Shown here piece after piece: positions 7,905-16,267 of a DNA stretch of 40,384 nt. How positions within the stretch are numbered: position 1 is the first letter of the stretch; each line of letters starts with the position of its first letter. Source of the stretch: CAYFJO01 sp964343305 (GTDB lineage: Bacteria; Planctomycetota; Planctomycetia; Pirellulales; Pirellulaceae); assembly GCA_964343305.1 (NCBI GenBank), contig CAYFJO010000048.1:1-40384 (forward strand). The letters are read 5' to 3'. The notes below the pieces were generated by a model. That model was not told the origin of the DNA. It saw only the letters and a program-made list of their open reading frames with translations, and did not search any database. Both the position numbers and the translations under genes were made by a program.

Positions 7905-7981
7905 TCGTTCGCCTTGTTTCGATAAATCCATGCCCGTGCATCAATCTTCGTCCTTGAATAGATTGAGTGTTTGAAGCGAGC

Positions 7982-9361
7982 TTAGCCGAGTTGCCGAATT
8001 GGCGAGCCATACGGCAAAACCGGCATTGGGCGGCCACTGTGGTCCGGAAATACTTTGTTCTGGTCAATGCCCAGGAACTGGTAGACAGTCGCCAGCAAGT
8101 CGTTGGGTTCCAACTTGTCGTCTTTGGCGTAAGCTCCCTTTGCCGTGGTCGAACCGATGACTTGTCCCATCGGTTTGTCGCCGCCGGAAACAAGGACGGA
8201 CATTGCACCGGGCCAATGGTCGCGACCTGGTTGAATGACGCCGGATCGAGTTCCTTTTTGCGGATTGATGCGCGGTGTGCGGCCAAATTCGCCGCTGACG
8301 ATGACCATCGTTTTTTTGTCGATGCCACGTTCGTAGATGTCTTCGATCAAAGCTGCGATTGCGTTGTCGAACACGGGAAGCCGGGCATGAGCGTCGTCGT
8401 ATAAGTGGCCGTTGACGGCGTGAATATCCCAATTGCCAATGCCGCCTGGGATGCCCGGATTCTGCATCTGCATCGTCACAAAACTAACGCCCGCTTCGAC
8501 CAACCGCCGGGCCAATAGCGCCCGCTGTCCCCATTTGTGGCGGCCGTATTTGTCTCGCGTCTGGGGATCTTCGAGCGACAGATCAAACGCTCGTCGCGCC
8601 TTGTCGCTGGTCAACATCCCGAGTGCCCGCTCGTTGAACTGGTCCAACGCATCCAACGAACCATTTTGATCCACGTCGCGCCGCATGCGATCGAACGACT
8701 GTAACAGATTGACTCGATCATCAAGCCGGTCTTTGAGCCGCGAGTCCAACGAAAGGTTCGGCACGCGAAAGTTCGAGGCATTGGGATCGCCACCGACGAC
8801 GAACGGCAACGCGGACTCGCCCAAATAGGCGCTGCCGCCGCCGTACACTTTGTCGGCACTGGCCACGTAATTCGGCACACCAACATCGCGGTTTTCCAGA
8901 ACGCGATTCACGATCGGCCCAATCGTGGGAAACTGCGACGTCCGCTCCAGCGGCCTCAGCGGATCGCGCCCCGAAAGAAATCGTCCCGCGCCGCCAGCGT
9001 GATTAGCAAACTTGTGTGAGATGGAACGAATGATCGTAAACCGATCCGCCACCTTGGCATGCCGCGGCAGCAATTCACAAATATCGATCCCCGGCACGTT
9101 CGTGTTGATTGGGTTCATCAGCCCGCGATAGTCAATCGGCGCGTTGGGTTTCAAATCATACGTTTCCATATGACTCGGTCCGCCTTGCAGCCAGATCAAA
9201 ATAACGGAGGCATCTTGATCGACATTTGGTTGTTTTGCGGAAGCCGATCGCGCGCGAAACAAATCTGCAAGTCCTAATCCGCCCAGTCCCAAGAAGCCTG
9301 CCTGAAGAAAGCCGCGGCGTGTGGTCGGTCCAGAGCCTGTTGCTGATTCACTTGTATTCAT
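7982..9361 (-). CDS. DUF1501 family protein with twin-arginine signal
   Basis: A 459-residue protein of the DUF1501 family (alkaline phosphatase/sulfatase-like fold), very common in planctomycetes. The N-terminus has a twin-arginine motif (TTRRGFLQAG, R15-R16) followed by a hydrophobic stretch, so export of the folded protein by Tat is expected. Family motifs include LIWLQGGPSHMETYDLKP near 55-72, a segment with HKFANHAGGAGRFLSG, VIVSGEFGRTPRIN and GRDHWPGAMSVLVSGGD. The reaction is not known. In planctomycetes this gene often sits beside a DUF1549/DUF1553 cytochrome-like partner; none is present here, and the next gene downstream is the deacylase. Confidence 0.9.
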   Translation of the reverse strand: MNTSESATGSGPTTRRGFLQAGFLGLGGLGLADLFRARSASAKQPNVDQDASVILIWLQGGPSHMETYDLKPNAPIDYRGLMNPINTNVPGIDICELLPRHAKVADRFTIIRSISHKFANHAGGAGRFLSGRDPLRPLERTSQFPTIGPIVNRVLENRDVGVPNYVASADKVYGGGSAYLGESALPFVVGGDPNASNFRVPNLSLDSRLKDRLDDRVNLLQSFDRMRRDVDQNGSLDALDQFNERALGMLTSDKARRAFDLSLEDPQTRDKYGRHKWGQRALLARRLVEAGVSFVTMQMQNPGIPGGIGNWDIHAVNGHLYDDAHARLPVFDNAIAALIEDIYERGIDKKTMVIVSGEFGRTPRINPQKGTRSGVIQPGRDHWPGAMSVLVSGGDKPMGQVIGSTTAKGAYAKDDKLEPNDLLATVYQFLGIDQNKVFPDHSGRPMPVLPYGSPIRQLG

Positions 9362-9732
9362 GGCGGATGTTCATCTAAAGGTGGGATTGACTTTGGTGGG
9401 ACAGAACGAACCATCAAATGTCCAACTCTGTGCGAGTCATTATAAATGATTCAAATGCCGCTGGTCAAAGTCATAATCGGCTCAATGGGCAAGCCCGCGT
9501 GAGAGGATGCACAGAATCGCTTAAAGGCAATACCGTTCAACTTTGTGTAAGACGGGCACTTGCAGCGGCCTGTTACGGTATGAAGATATGCTAACTCAGG
9601 CAAACCAGAAACATAAAGGCTTGGCAGAAGAAGAATTTGTCTTCGCCGCGCAAGTTCGTTGGCTGTTCGAAAAGGACTCGCCTGTTTCATCCTTGCTGTG
9701 TTGAGATTATGCGTGCGCGAATTAACGACGCA
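9362..9732. other. Intergenic stretch with one doubtful 38-residue ORF
   Basis: About 370 bases. It should carry the promoter of the DUF1501 gene. A plus-strand ORF at 9588-9704 (38 residues, starting MLTQANQKHKG) is the only frame that looks protein-like, but it has no good ribosome site and no family match, so it is not called as a gene. No repeat or RNA gene was seen. Confidence 0.35.
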
Positions 9733-10418
9733 TCAAGTTGTGGAATCGCCCAGGTGATCGACAACCTCTTGGAGTTCGCGAGGGCACTTGTCCCAGGTGG
9801 TCTGATAGGACATCTCCAGCGGCGCTGGAACGTACATCCCGGCTTCGAGAAAGATGGGCAGGTTCGGCAACGAGTCACCCACGGCCACGGGTTCGACGTA
9901 AGCCGTCATGTCCGCCGCCGAATAGGCCGCCACGGTCAATTGTTTGTCGGCGGGCAATTCAAACGGCTCGTCCAGAATCACGTCCCAAATCGCTTTATGA
10001 ATTCCCTGAGGATCGCGAGCGGACGGTGGAAACAAATCGACCACAAACAGGTTGATGTCTTGTCGCAAAAGAGCGGCAGCCTTTTCCACGAACGAGTGGA
10101 TCGCGTGTAGGCTGCTTTTGTTTCCTGGCGACACAATTTCCAAAACGGCGACAACGTGGCCGAGGCGATGCCGGATGGCGATACGGTTGGCCTTCGCGGT
10201 AAAGCTGTCGACGTTGGCCTTCGTGACAAAACGGGCTTGCGGCGTCGCTGAACAGTAACGACATCGGGAATCGGCCCGCTGACCACCTGCTCGGCTAAGG
10301 CAAAGTATCCAGCAGGCAACCCGCCGGCGTTCAGCGCATTGCGGATTTCAATTGTCCAGGCCTGATGAAAGTCGTGAAAAATCCCGGCTTCCACCTGGCT
10401 CCAATCATGAATGGGCAC
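9733..10418 (-). pseudogene. DUF4058 family gene, frameshifted and internally deleted
   Basis: The two halves of a DUF4058 protein lie in different frames. The N-terminal part starts at a GTG (10416-10418, with GAGG upstream) and reads VPIHDWSQVEAGIFHDFHQ... to PDVVTVQ, the usual start of the family. The frame then breaks near 10250. The C-terminal part continues in another frame with ARFVTKANVDSF, KANRIAIRHR, VLEIVSPGNKSS and on to the stop at 9733. Intact family members have a linker of some tens of residues between these parts, so a small deletion probably accompanies the frameshift. DUF4058 proteins are common in planctomycetes and cyanobacteria; their role is unknown. A sequencing error cannot be excluded for the frameshift alone. 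Confidence 0.75.
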
Positions 10419-10863
10419 GTCACACCTCAGGGTTTTGCGAGGGCACTTCTTTCTAGGATTCAGTATATCGCAAACTCGCAACTTTGCATCATCCGCCGCA
10501 TCGACCGAATCCAAGCCCACTGCCGGAATCTCGTGACAGGCAATCTCGCCAAATCCGGCGTCGATTGTTCGATGGCATCACGGCGGCGCTTCGCCGTGTG
10601 GAAAAAAATCGCTCCCGTGTTTAATGACAAACATCTGTCGTACAATTGGCGCGATGCCAAACACATGTACGACACGGCTCGCTAAATGGAAACGCCGGAA
10701 CTCGATTTTCGCTACCGGCCGACCGACTGAGGATTCGCGGATCAGGAAGCTTGAGCGAAGCCGCAACGCGCAACGTCGCTTATGATGGAAACATGGAAGA
10801 CGCGACCGTTGCATTGGAACATCCGAACGAGCTGCGGAGACAGACTGGGGAGTCCGCTCAATC
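10419..10863. other. Stretch without a recognised gene, inside a decayed patch
   Basis: About 445 bases between the DUF4058 pseudogene and the next broken frames. Several short ORFs on both strands overlap each other, none with a family motif or ribosome site. It may be worn-down former coding sequence, but nothing in it can be identified. Confidence 0.4.
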
Positions 10864-11326
10864 GTGACGCCTCGAACGACCAGCCAGCATTTTACCGACG
10901 CAGCCGATGTTGCCCGAACGGTTTTTGCCAAGCACGCTGAGGGTGTGTTGGACGAACAAGCGGGGCCGGCGTATCTGAAAGGCTTCGCGTTGTCGCGCTG
11001 GGTATTTTGGAAGCGTTTGAAGAAGGTCATTCACTTGCTGCCGGAGCGAGGCGAAACGTGTATGCGAGTCCTACTGCTTGATTCGCCACGAAGATCTGTC
11101 CTCGCCGGACGATGCGACTCGGCGAGCGACGATGCGGAAGATTCTCGACACGCTCGATATCGGACACGACGACGATTTGGATTGGCTGGATGTTAGCGAA
11201 TGGGTCAATGCGACTCCTGCAACTTCCGAATACGCCGGACCCGATGACGCCGACGTGGAACAAATCTGCGGTGAGCTGTTGGGCACGTTCGGCTATCGAC
11301 GGTCGGCAAATGCAGGCACGCAATGA
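10864..11326 (+). pseudogene. Possible gene remnant, two frames, unrecognised
   Basis: Frame 1 from 10864 gives a protein-like start (TDAADVARTVFAKHAEGVLD, then FALSRWVFWKRLKKVIHLLPERG) that resembles the region just before motif I of a class I methyltransferase, but the expected glycine-rich motif does not follow. Around 11060 the protein-like character moves to frame 2 (RHEDLSSPDDATRRATMRKILDTLDI, then an acidic tail) and ends at a TGA at 11324-11326. That TGA overlaps the ATG of the next broken gene (ATGA). The shift of frame suggests decay. Alternatively the frame 2 part is a small independent gene starting at 11078. Neither half is identified. Confidence 0.3.
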
Positions 11327-11954
11327 CGAGTGACAACAAGACGTTTCGACCTTGGATGGCTTGTGGGGCGTTAGCGATCTTGGGCCTGCTTGTTTGTTCA
11401 AATATCTACCAATGTCCGTTGTGTTCGACAGCCCGAAAAGGCGATTCGACATTATCAGCAAACCATCAAGGTCCAGCCAGAATCTCCGGCCGTCCACTAT
11501 AACCTCGGAAGTCTCTTGCTCACTCAACGTCGGTTTGAGGAGGCTGAGAAGTCACTAGGGAATGCAATCGAACTGGATCCAGATCTTGTCGACGCAGCCG
11601 TAAATCTCGCCGTGGCGTTGATGAATCAACGCAAATCTGGCGAAGCAGAGCAACAACTGCTCACCGCTCTGGCAGCGGCCCCTCGTCACCAGTTGGCAAG
11701 AGTCAACCTGAGGAATCTGTCCGATCAAATTGCCCGCGCCGCATTCGATTCGGAGAACTGGCAACGATCCGGCGGATACTACTCGCGTGCCATCCAGCTT
11801 TTCCTGAAGGACGCCGAGGCTCACTTTGGATTGGCGAAGACCTACCTTAAACTGAAAAAGCCCATCTTGGCAAAAAAGACATCTCCAGGAAGCCGTGCGC
11901 ATCAAACCGGATTTTACCGATGCCGCAAAGATCTTGGCCACGATCAACAATTGA
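11323..11954 (+). pseudogene. TPR-repeat membrane protein, frameshifted at least twice
   Basis: An ATG at 11323 starts a short N-terminal part with one membrane segment (WMACGALAILGLLVCS) in frame 1. The TPR part then lies in frame 2 from about 11420: PEKAIRHYQQTIKVQPESPAVHYNLGSLL, FEEAEKSLGNAIELDP and AVNLAVALMNQRKSGEAE are standard 34-residue TPR units. A second break occurs in the run GCAAAAAAG near 11870: dropping one A restores HLQEAVRIKPDF and ILATINN with a stop at 11952-11954, a natural TPR ending. The intact product would have been a membrane-anchored TPR protein. The A-run break could be a sequencing error; the first break is not in a homopolymer. Confidence 0.7.
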
Positions 11955-11969
11955 CCTCGCCAGATTCTG

Positions 11970-11975
11970 TATAAT
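11970..11975 (+). promoter_or_regulatory. Perfect -10 box close to the cyclase start codon
   Basis: TATAAT ends eight bases before the ATG at 11984, which would place transcription start at or within a base or two of the start codon. A TTGACC lies at 11951-11956 but the 13-base spacing is too short for a classic -35. No Shine-Dalgarno site precedes the ATG, so a leaderless mRNA is plausible. Confidence 0.4.
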
Positions 11976-11983
11976 TCATCGTC

Positions 11984-13768
11984 ATGACTGATCTCATCGC
12001 GCAAGGTCCGAATGCCCAAGACCGCTGGCGTCGCAAGCTGCGCGTGGGCCAAGCGTGCGTTGTGGGACGGGCCGCTCCGAGTTGGCCGGCTCCGTGGGAT
12101 GACCACATTTCGCGGCGGCACGTTTCGATCTGTTGGCAGGATAACCGGCTGGAGGTCGAGCGGTTGCAGGATGCACGAAACCCGGTGTTCTTTGGCGGCC
12201 GCGAAGTCGAAAAATGTTTCCTCAAGGCAGGCCAGCATTTTGTCATCGGCGGCACGACGTTTACGGTCACCGACGAGCGTGTGGCTGTGACGATTGACGC
12301 GCCGGATCCGGTGACCGAGCAATCTTATAGCCAGGAATATCTCAAACGCATGCGATTTCGGCACGCCGACCAGCGTATCGCCGTGCTGGGGCAACTGCCG
12401 GAGATCATCTCCGGTGCGTCGACCGACGAAGAACTTTGTTTGCGACTGGTCAACGTTTTGCTGGCCGGCATTGCCCGTGCGAACGCGGCGGCCATTGTTG
12501 CCGTGCGGCCAAACGGGGAAGAAATGTCGAAGCTGGACGTGTTGCATTGGGACCGACGACTGGTGTCGGGAAGAGATTTTCAGCCCAGCGCCAAGTTGAT
12601 TCGGCAAGCAGTCGAGAGCGGCGAGAGTGTCGTGCACGTTTGGAGTGACGCATCCGAGGGTTCACGTTCGTCATTCACCGTGGCCGAAGATGTCGATTGG
12701 GCATTCAGTACGCCGGTCATCGGCGATGCTTGTCGTGGCTGGTCGATCTACATCGCCGGGAACTATGCCGGCGACCACGGACCCGGATCGAACGTGACGG
12801 ACCCCAGCGACTTGCGAGATGATTTAAAATTCGCGGAACTCGCTGCGACAACGCTCGGCAGTTTGCGCGACGTCCGGATGCTCGAGCGACGGCAAACGAG
12901 TCTGGGGCAGTTCTTTTCGCCCGTGGTGATGGCGGCGATCGGCGACAAAGATCCCGATGACGTGTTGGCTCCGCGCGAAACCGAAGTCTCCGTGTTGTTT
13001 TGTGACCTCCGCGGGTTTTCGCGCACCAGCGAACGGATGGCCGACGATTTGCTCGGCTTGCTCGAGCGCGTCAGCCAAGCGTTGGGTTTAACGACGAGCC
13101 ACATTCTTGAACAAGGCGGTGTGGTGGGGGATTTTCACGGCGACGCTGCAATGGGCTTTTGGGGTTGGCCGCTGGAACAAGAAGACGCGCCGCGACGAGC
13201 CTGTCTGGCCGCGCTGGGAATGCGAGCCGAATTGGAGGCGGCCGCCAAGCAAGAAGATCATCCCTTGGCGAATTTCCGCATGGGAATCGGAATCGCGACG
13301 GGACGCGCGGTGGCGGGCAAAATTGGCACCGTCGATCAAGTCAAAGTCACGGTGTTTGGGCCGGTCGTCAACGTGGCTTCCCGCTTGGAAACGATGACCA
13401 ATCAAATCCGCACACCGATTTTGATCGACGACGCAACGGCCAAAGCGATTCGTGAGTCAACGTCGCTGGACGTCGCTCGAGTTCGTCGGGTGGCCGTTGT
13501 GCGGCCCGTTGGCATGGAACATTCGCTGGAAGTAAGCGAGCTGTTACCGCCCGCCTCGGAATTCCCATTGTTACAGGATGCACATATCACGGCCTATGAA
13601 GCGGCGTTAGAAGCATTGCTCGAGCGTGATTGGGAAGCCGCGTTTCAGAAACTTCATGAAGTGCCCGCCGAGGACCGCGTCAAAGATTTCCTGACAGTCT
13701 TTATCGCGCAACACAACCGAACCGCACCGGCGAACTGGGACGGGGTGATTCCGCTTTTGCAAAAGTGA
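11984..13768 (+). CDS. FHA domain-containing class III adenylate/guanylate cyclase
   Basis: A 594-residue signalling protein. Residues about 20-97 form an FHA domain (VGR at 27-29, HISRRH at 41-46), which binds phosphothreonine. Residues about 140-300 look like a GAF-type sensor region. The cyclase domain spans about 330-500: the metal aspartates are in FCDLRGFS (D341) and GDAAMGFWG (D387), and the transition-state asparagine and arginine are in VVNVASR (N463, R467). The position that normally selects adenine (IGD in canonical enzymes) reads FGP, with P460. A short C-terminal extension follows. The product could be cAMP, but the altered base-selecting residue makes specificity uncertain. FHA suggests control by a Ser/Thr kinase. 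Confidence 0.88.
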   Translation: MTDLIAQGPNAQDRWRRKLRVGQACVVGRAAPSWPAPWDDHISRRHVSICWQDNRLEVERLQDARNPVFFGGREVEKCFLKAGQHFVIGGTTFTVTDERVAVTIDAPDPVTEQSYSQEYLKRMRFRHADQRIAVLGQLPEIISGASTDEELCLRLVNVLLAGIARANAAAIVAVRPNGEEMSKLDVLHWDRRLVSGRDFQPSAKLIRQAVESGESVVHVWSDASEGSRSSFTVAEDVDWAFSTPVIGDACRGWSIYIAGNYAGDHGPGSNVTDPSDLRDDLKFAELAATTLGSLRDVRMLERRQTSLGQFFSPVVMAAIGDKDPDDVLAPRETEVSVLFCDLRGFSRTSERMADDLLGLLERVSQALGLTTSHILEQGGVVGDFHGDAAMGFWGWPLEQEDAPRRACLAALGMRAELEAAAKQEDHPLANFRMGIGIATGRAVAGKIGTVDQVKVTVFGPVVNVASRLETMTNQIRTPILIDDATAKAIRESTSLDVARVRRVAVVRPVGMEHSLEVSELLPPASEFPLLQDAHITAYEAALEALLERDWEAAFQKLHEVPAEDRVKDFLTVFIAQHNRTAPANWDGVIPLLQK

Positions 13769-14098
13769 CCGCCTTAGCCTGTCTCAAAACCGGGACTGGC
13801 TCCTCTGGCCGCAGGTGCCTGTCCCGCTTTCGGGACAGGCTCTTAATATTAGGCATTCTGATTCTGCGACGGATAACAATGCCCGGACGCTTGCAATTCG
13901 CTGGTCGCAAGTTTATTTTAGTCATTGCAAATACTGGGTTACGTAACGATATTCGCGGCAAGTGACTGCCATAAGGTGTTCTTATATCTTCCGTTCGGTG
14001 GATGTTATGGGAATCCCCCATGAGTGTAGCCTGCATAGGGAAATTTCTTATTTTTGGAAAATAGCTGTAATTTTTGGCGATGTTTCTGCAGAGAGTAT
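13769..14098. other. Intergenic stretch with one palindrome, promoter region of the sigma operon
   Basis: About 330 bases. It holds the hairpin at 13817-13840 and the presumed promoter of the sigma/FecR operon. The last 100 bases are A/T-rich. No other gene was seen. Confidence 0.5.
13817..13840 (+). terminator. Hairpin downstream of the cyclase gene
   Basis: GCCTGTCCCG-CTTT-CGGGACAGGC, a perfect 10-base stem about 50 bases after the cyclase stop, followed by TCTTAATATT. It may be a weak terminator or another dispersed palindrome; part of the stem (TGTC and GGGAC) also recurs in the sequence just upstream. Confidence 0.5.
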
Positions 14099-14659
14099 AT
14101 GAACCAAATGAATGCGCCTTTGAATCGCCCTATGAACGCAACGCAACAAATCAAAGAATTCACTCGGCTTTGGACCAAAGCCCAGCCGGCGGTTGCCGCG
14201 TTTATCTCTTCCATGGTGCCGGATTTCAATCAAGCGGAAGATGTTTTGCAGCAGGTTTCGATGGCGTTGCTCGACAATTTTGAGGGTTATGACCCAGAGC
14301 GACCCTTTGTGGCTTGGGCAATTGGTGTCGCAAAACTGGAGATCTTGAGCCATCGCAGGAAATCCGCTGTCGACCGCCATGTGTTTGACAGCGAAGCGGT
14401 GGCGATGGTTGCCGACGCCTTTGCCGACATTCGTGACGAACTCGGCGGCATCAATGAAGCCCTGGCAAAGTGCTTGAAGTCGGTCCAAGGAAAATCTCGC
14501 GAAGCGTTTGAGTTGCGATACACAGAAGACATGAGACCCGCCGAAATCGCCGACCAGATGGGAATGTCGACCAACGCGGTTTCGGTGTTGCTGCATCGTT
14601 CGAGGAACTTTTTACGGCGTTGTATCAAACAGCGCGTAATGGTGGCAGGAGTTCAATAA
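14099..14659 (+). CDS. ECF-type RNA polymerase sigma factor
   Basis: A 186-residue sigma-70 family protein of the ECF size class. Region 2 is visible: FNQAEDVLQQVSMALLDNFEGYDPERPFVAWAIGVAKLEIL, with the typical D-V-L-Q-Q and F-x-x-W-x-x-G/A motifs. Region 4 is EAFELRYTEDMRPAEIADQMGMSTNAVSVLLHRSRNFLRRCI, a clear helix-turn-helix. It belongs with the planctomycete ECF group that is followed by a FecR-domain gene. The start at 14099 is chosen because GAGAG lies five bases upstream; the longer frame from 14054 has no such site. The FecR-like gene begins at the base after its stop codon, so the two are translationally coupled. Confidence 0.9.
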   Translation: MNQMNAPLNRPMNATQQIKEFTRLWTKAQPAVAAFISSMVPDFNQAEDVLQQVSMALLDNFEGYDPERPFVAWAIGVAKLEILSHRRKSAVDRHVFDSEAVAMVADAFADIRDELGGINEALAKCLKSVQGKSREAFELRYTEDMRPAEIADQMGMSTNAVSVLLHRSRNFLRRCIKQRVMVAGVQ

Positions 14660-16126
14660 GTGATGAATAATCCATTTCAATTAATCGATGCGTATCTAGA
14701 CGGGACTTTGACCGACGAGCAGGGTGTGCAATTGTCGGCATGGATCAAAGAGGATGCGGAAAACGCGCGAGCTTTTGCCCGTGAGACATTTGTCAGCAGC
14801 CGGATGCATGATTTAACGGCGGGGCAATTTTTGAGCACACAATTCGTGGCCGGCGAGGTGATTGACGAATCTTGCGAGGTCACTTGCGAAGCGAACAACG
14901 CGACGGTGGTCGTCCGTCGCCAATCACATGACGATGCACATCGAATTCCGCGGCGTCGATTGGGCTTTTGGCTGAGCAGCGCACTGAGCTTGATGCTGAT
15001 GGGCGTCCTGTTTGCCTGGGCCAATCGAGATCGCTGGAATTCGGATGACGAGACCGACGCGGAGCACAACGTTGCGTTCCTAGCCACCGTGGAAAACGTA
15101 CAGTGGGCTCAGAAGACTCCTTGGCGCGTGGGCGATCGCTTGGGGCCGGATGTGGTTCGGTTCGACTCTGGATCGGTCCGACTTGATTACAGCCATGGTG
15201 TGTTGATGAACGTCGAGGGTCCCGCGGACTTTGAAGTGATTGCGTCGAAGAAGACGTTGTTGCGTGCGGGTAGAACAACTGTCAAGAGTCCACGGCGGGT
15301 TGTGGGATTTGAGGTCATGACGCTTACATGTGACATTGTGGACATGGTGGGCAGTCACTACGGGGTTGAATGCGGTCCGCATGGCGAGACCAATATCGTT
15401 GTCTTTCAAGGGGCGGTCGAAGTGACGTACATTGTGCCCGACACGAATGGGAGAGTTCGCGGCACGTTCAATTTGGGTTCCGCCGAAGCGGCCCAGGTCG
15501 AACCCAATGGCACGATCAACCGCCTTTCTTCCGTGACAATGGATGCCAAGTCCAATTCGTGGTTTACCAGTCGGCCCGATGACTCGACGACGACCATTTC
15601 GCACGTCGCCGAGGTCCGGCAGGAGTTGAGTGCGAGCGGTTACTACTGTATTACCAAACGTGGCTTGACGGAGGATGTGCGTGCGTACGTCGATCGCTAC
15701 GATCAGTGGAATGGTGTTGATTCCAGCGGATTGCCCAAGGAATTACTGGGTGCGGATTTCGTGGCACCCTATCAGAACGAGCGAAGCGTGTCGGTGTCTG
15801 AAATCGATGTGACGCTGACCCAGCCCGCATCTTTGTATGTGTTTTTCGATGACCGGGCAGAGCTGCCATCTTGGTTGACGGAGAGCTTTGCGGATTCAGG
15901 AAAAGACATTGGCCTGGACCAATTACAACAGCAATCTGTGTCCGATCCGCCACTCAGCGTGGGTCCTGGGCGAAGCATCGATCGTGTGTTTTCCATTTGG
16001 GAACGCGTGGTCGTTCAAGCAGGGACAATCCGGCTGGGAGCGATGCAGGACGCAGACGATTTCAACGAAGAAGACAGGATTTTTATGTTTGGCGTGGCGG
16101 CAAAACCGCTCGTCCAATTGCCTTGA
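14660..16126 (+). CDS. FecR-domain transmembrane protein, probable anti-sigma factor
   Basis: A 488-residue protein. The cytoplasmic N-terminus (about residues 1-95) has the helical anti-sigma pattern LIDAYLDGTLTDEQGVQLSAWI. One membrane segment follows at about 102-120 (LGFWLSSALSLMLMGVLFA). The periplasmic part carries a FecR domain: VENVQWAQ, GDRLGPDVVRFDSGSVRLDYSHGVLMNVEGPADFEV, and a G-x-V-E-V strand region. The C-terminal third (about 330-488) is planctomycete-specific and of unknown fold. It probably holds the upstream sigma factor inactive until an envelope signal arrives. AGGAG lies eight bases before the GTG at 14660; the ATG at 14663 is an equally possible start. Confidence 0.85.
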   Translation: MMNNPFQLIDAYLDGTLTDEQGVQLSAWIKEDAENARAFARETFVSSRMHDLTAGQFLSTQFVAGEVIDESCEVTCEANNATVVVRRQSHDDAHRIPRRRLGFWLSSALSLMLMGVLFAWANRDRWNSDDETDAEHNVAFLATVENVQWAQKTPWRVGDRLGPDVVRFDSGSVRLDYSHGVLMNVEGPADFEVIASKKTLLRAGRTTVKSPRRVVGFEVMTLTCDIVDMVGSHYGVECGPHGETNIVVFQGAVEVTYIVPDTNGRVRGTFNLGSAEAAQVEPNGTINRLSSVTMDAKSNSWFTSRPDDSTTTISHVAEVRQELSASGYYCITKRGLTEDVRAYVDRYDQWNGVDSSGLPKELLGADFVAPYQNERSVSVSEIDVTLTQPASLYVFFDDRAELPSWLTESFADSGKDIGLDQLQQQSVSDPPLSVGPGRSIDRVFSIWERVVVQAGTIRLGAMQDADDFNEEDRIFMFGVAAKPLVQLP

Positions 16127-16267
16127 AAGGGGGTGTCAAAGAACCGCATTATAGTTTCTATTTATTCCACAGGCGATGAGACTTATCGCTCATTGCCGCA
16201 CACGTAAATTGATTTGATTTCAGATGTGTTTTTTCATTTCTATTTGTTCCTCAGGAAAGGATCTAGA

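Noticed and set aside
9733..11954. Selenocysteine (in-frame TGA) as explanation for the broken genes near selA
   Set aside because: The breaks change reading frame and do not reduce to a single in-frame TGA, so frameshift decay fits better.
11555..12637. Long minus-strand ORF opposite the TPR remnant and the cyclase
   Set aside because: It overlaps the well-supported cyclase and its sequence is low in protein-like motifs; a shadow frame.
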